Shown one piece after another: positions 5,232 to 7,108 of a stretch of 7,108 nucleotides of DNA (the stretch's first letter is position 1; every line of letters begins with the position of its first letter). The stretch is from contig JALOLN010000197.1 of NCBI GenBank assembly GCA_025455945.1, positions 1 through 7,108 on the forward strand, in the 5' to 3' direction. The notes under the pieces were generated by a model. It made no database searches, was not told where the DNA came from, and was given only the letters and a program-made list of their open reading frames with translations. The stretch comes from Actinomycetes bacterium (GTDB lineage: Bacteria; Actinomycetota; Actinomycetes; Prado026). A program made the position numbers and the translations under genes.

Positions 5232-7108
5232 ATGGCCCTCCCCCCTCGAATCGCGAGATCCCGGCCCGCGCTCCCCGTAGCGCTGGTGGCCCTCGCCGCG
5301 GCCGTGGTCAGCCTGCCGCTGGTCGTCGGTGACGGGCCCACCGGCTGGGCCGACGACACCCTCGTCACCGAGCTGCCCGCGGAGGCCGACGCCTACGTCA
5401 CCGAGGCGCAGCCCGCCGCCAATCGCGGGCTCAGCAGCGCGCTGCGGGTCGACGCGGCGCCCACCACCTATAGGTCCTACGTGCGGTTCAGCGTCCCCGA
5501 CCTCGGCAGCCCGGTCTTGGCTGCCCACCTCCAGGTCACTCCGGTCAGCTCGGCCCGGGTCGGCATCGCGATTGCCCGGGTCGCCGACTCCGGCTGGGAG
5601 GAGCGGTCCCTGACGTGGGAGACCGCCCCACCGGTCGACCCGCCCGGCCAGGTCTCGCCGGCGGTCGAGCGCGGGGTGCCGGTGCTGTTCGACGTCGGCG
5701 ACGCCGTCCGACCGGGCCGGCGGATCACCTTCGCGGTCAGCACCCCCGGGGCCACGATGATCGCCCTCGGTTCCCGCGAGTCGCCGTCGCCGCCGATCCT
5801 CCGGATCGTGGTGCGCGCACCGGAGCCGAGCCCCTCACCCTCGGCGAGCCCCTCGCCGTCCGCGTCTGCCTCGTCGTCCGCGTCCGCCTCGCCACCACCG
5901 GACACGGGACGCCCGCTGCGCGCCGCGTTCTACTACCCGTGGTTCCCGGAGGCGTGGGACCAGCGAGGCGCTCGGCCCTACTCCCGCTACACCCCGAGCC
6001 GGGGCTTCTACGACGGCGGTGACGCGGCCGTCGTGGCCGGCCAGGTTGCCGACATGCGCTGGGCGGGGCTCGACGCCGGCATCGCCTCCTGGTGGGGCCG
6101 GGGGTCGGCGACCGACGGCCGCCTGCCGCTGCTGCTGCAGGCGGCGCGCGGCACCGGGTTCCGATGGACGGTCTACCACGAGCCCGAGGGCCAGGGCGAC
6201 CCTGACCCCACCACGCTCGACGCCGACCTCACCTACTTGCTGGGGCGGTACGCGGACGACCCGGCGTACCTCGCCATGGACGGCCGGCCGGTGGTCTTCG
6301 GCTATGCCGACCCGGGGGACGGCTGCGGGATGGTCGACCGCTGGCTCGCCGCCAACCGTGGCCGCGCCTTCCTCGTCCTGAAGGTGTTCAGCGGGTACGC
6401 GTCCTGTCCGCGGCAACCTGACGGCTGGCACCAGTACGGCCCGGCCGTCGCCACCTCGAGCCAGGGTCGCCACTCCTTCACGGTCTCCCCCGGCTTCTGG
6501 AAGTACGGAGAGCAGCCTCGGCTGGCACGTGACCCGGTCTCCTTCGACCAGGACGTGGCGCGGATGGTCGCCTCCGGAGCCCGCCTCCAGCTGGTCAGCA
6601 CGTTCAACGAGTGGGGCGAGGGGACCGCGGTGGAGTCCGCCGACGAGTGGGCCAGCGACTCCGGCCGAGGCACCTACCTCGACATCCTGCGCCGGCATCT
6701 CGTCCGCCTTGGGCCGTCACCTACCGCCACGGCGTCCTCCACGCCCACACCCCCGGCGGGCACCGACCCGGTGGTCGCTGCGGCGGGGGACATCGCCTGC
6801 GCCCCGGAGGACTCCAACTTCAACGCAGGTCTGGGCAGCGCCTCCAACTGCCGGCAGAAGTGGGTCTCGGACCTGATCCTCGCTGCGGACGTAGACGCGG
6901 TGCTGCCGCTCGGCGACCTGCAGTACGAGGACGCCAGCCTGGCCAGGATCCAGGCCAGCTACGACCTGTCCTGGGGACGACTGAAGTCGATCACCCGCCC
7001 GGTGGTCGGCAACCACGAGTACCTCACCCCGGGGGCGGTCGGCTACTACACCTACTTCGGGGCGGCGGCCGGCGACCCCGAGCGCGGCTACTACAGCTAC
7101 GACCTGGG
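5232..7108 (+). CDS. Secreted multidomain protein: DNRLRE/CBM96-like, GH99-like glycosidase and metallophosphoesterase domains (3' end cut by window)
   Basis: At least 625 residues are present and the frame is open at the edge. Residues 1-40 look like a Sec signal peptide: Arg-rich start, hydrophobic core 13-32, possible cleavage after GWA-40. Residues 51-195 resemble the DNRLRE/CBM96 carbohydrate-binding fold (DAYVTEAQPAANRG, RSYVRFSVP, late SRES). A Ser/Pro/Ala linker covers 197-228. Residues 230-494 are GH99-like: FYYPWF (233-238), ASWWG (285-289), YHEPEG (315-320) and FNEWGEGT (458-465). E460 and E463 match the E-x2-E pair of GH99 endo-alpha-mannosidases. A second linker spans 495-513. 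From 514 a metallophosphoesterase begins: GDIAC (519-523), GDLQY (561-565), GNHEY (593-597), of purple-acid-phosphatase type. Its VxxH and GHxH metal motifs would lie beyond the window. It probably acts outside the cell on glycans, possibly phosphorylated ones. The substrate is inferred only. Confidence 0.9.
   Translation, partial: MALPPRIARSRPALPVALVALAAAVVSLPLVVGDGPTGWADDTLVTELPAEADAYVTEAQPAANRGLSSALRVDAAPTTYRSYVRFSVPDLGSPVLAAHLQVTPVSSARVGIAIARVADSGWEERSLTWETAPPVDPPGQVSPAVERGVPVLFDVGDAVRPGRRITFAVSTPGATMIALGSRESPSPPILRIVVRAPEPSPSPSASPSPSASASSSASASPPPDTGRPLRAAFYYPWFPEAWDQRGARPYSRYTPSRGFYDGGDAAVVAGQVADMRWAGLDAGIASWWGRGSATDGRLPLLLQAARGTGFRWTVYHEPEGQGDPDPTTLDADLTYLLGRYADDPAYLAMDGRPVVFGYADPGDGCGMVDRWLAANRGRAFLVLKVFSGYASCPRQPDGWHQYGPAVATSSQGRHSFTVSPGFWKYGEQPRLARDPVSFDQDVARMVASGARLQLVSTFNEWGEGTAVESADEWASDSGRGTYLDILRRHLVRLGPSPTATASSTPTPPAGTDPVVAAAGDIACAPEDSNFNAGLGSASNCRQKWVSDLILAADVDAVLPLGDLQYEDASLARIQASYDLSWGRLKSITRPVVGNHEYLTPGAVGYYTYFGAAAGDPERGYYSYDL
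5820..5900 (+). repeat. Low-complexity Ser/Pro/Ala linker coding segment
   Basis: Codons for residues 197-223 encode alternating Pro-Ser then Ala-Ser pairs (PSPSASPSPSASAS type). This is a flexible interdomain linker typical of secreted actinomycete hydrolases, and a likely site of O-glycosylation or of length variation between strains. Confidence 0.7.

Noticed and set aside
5835..6698. A 287-codon open frame on the - strand opposite the GH99-like domain
   Set aside because: Its product is Gly/Arg/Val-rich with no recognisable motif, and the + strand frame carries the domain signatures. It is a shadow.
1..7108. tRNA, rRNA, CRISPR array or insertion sequence
   Set aside because: No cloverleaf-like segments, regularly spaced direct repeats, transposase frames or terminal inverted repeats flanking a transposase were seen.

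Overview
The window is about 70% GC or more, has strongly GC-biased third codon positions, GTG starts and 4-bp stop/start overlaps. Together with the protein families this suggests a high-GC actinomycete. Geodermatophilaceae-like soil bacteria (Blastococcus/Geodermatophilus/Modestobacter type) are my best guess, made from protein style and not from any search.

Region 1 (1-2799, + strand) is a phosphate-uptake operon. It holds the last codons of an upstream gene (probably pstS), then pstC, pstA and pstB. PstC and PstA form the membrane channel of the high-affinity Pst phosphate importer and PstB is its ATPase. pstC and pstA overlap by 4 bp, and pstB follows pstA after 9 bp. No phoU follows.

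Region 2 (2775-3180) holds two small genes. A 58-codon gene on the - strand runs into the 3' end of pstB. A 76-codon + strand gene with a CxxC motif points the other way. As called, both start codons lie in one CATG. A short GC stem plus TTTT ends the + strand gene.

Region 3 (3181-3291) is a short intergenic stretch between convergent genes, dominated by a large imperfect palindrome with 22-bp arms (20 of 22 matching).

Region 4 (3292-5093, - strand) is a two-gene operon of NAD(P)-dependent oxidoreductases: a classical SDR followed, with an ATGA overlap, by an extended SDR of the epimerase/dehydratase type. Both keep their cofactor and catalytic motifs. The substrate is not readable from sequence.

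Region 5 (5094-7108, + strand) is the most notable. A single reading frame opens at 5232 and is still open at the window edge (at least 625 codons). It encodes a secreted protein with a signal peptide, a DNRLRE/CBM96-like carbohydrate-binding domain, a Ser/Pro/Ala linker, a GH99-like glycosidase domain with its paired acidic residues, a second linker, and the start of a purple-acid-phosphatase-like metallophosphoesterase. A glycan-acting and a phosphoester-acting domain on one secreted chain suggests an extracellular enzyme for phosphorylated glycans. The nearby phosphate importer makes a phosphorus-scavenging role tempting but unproven.
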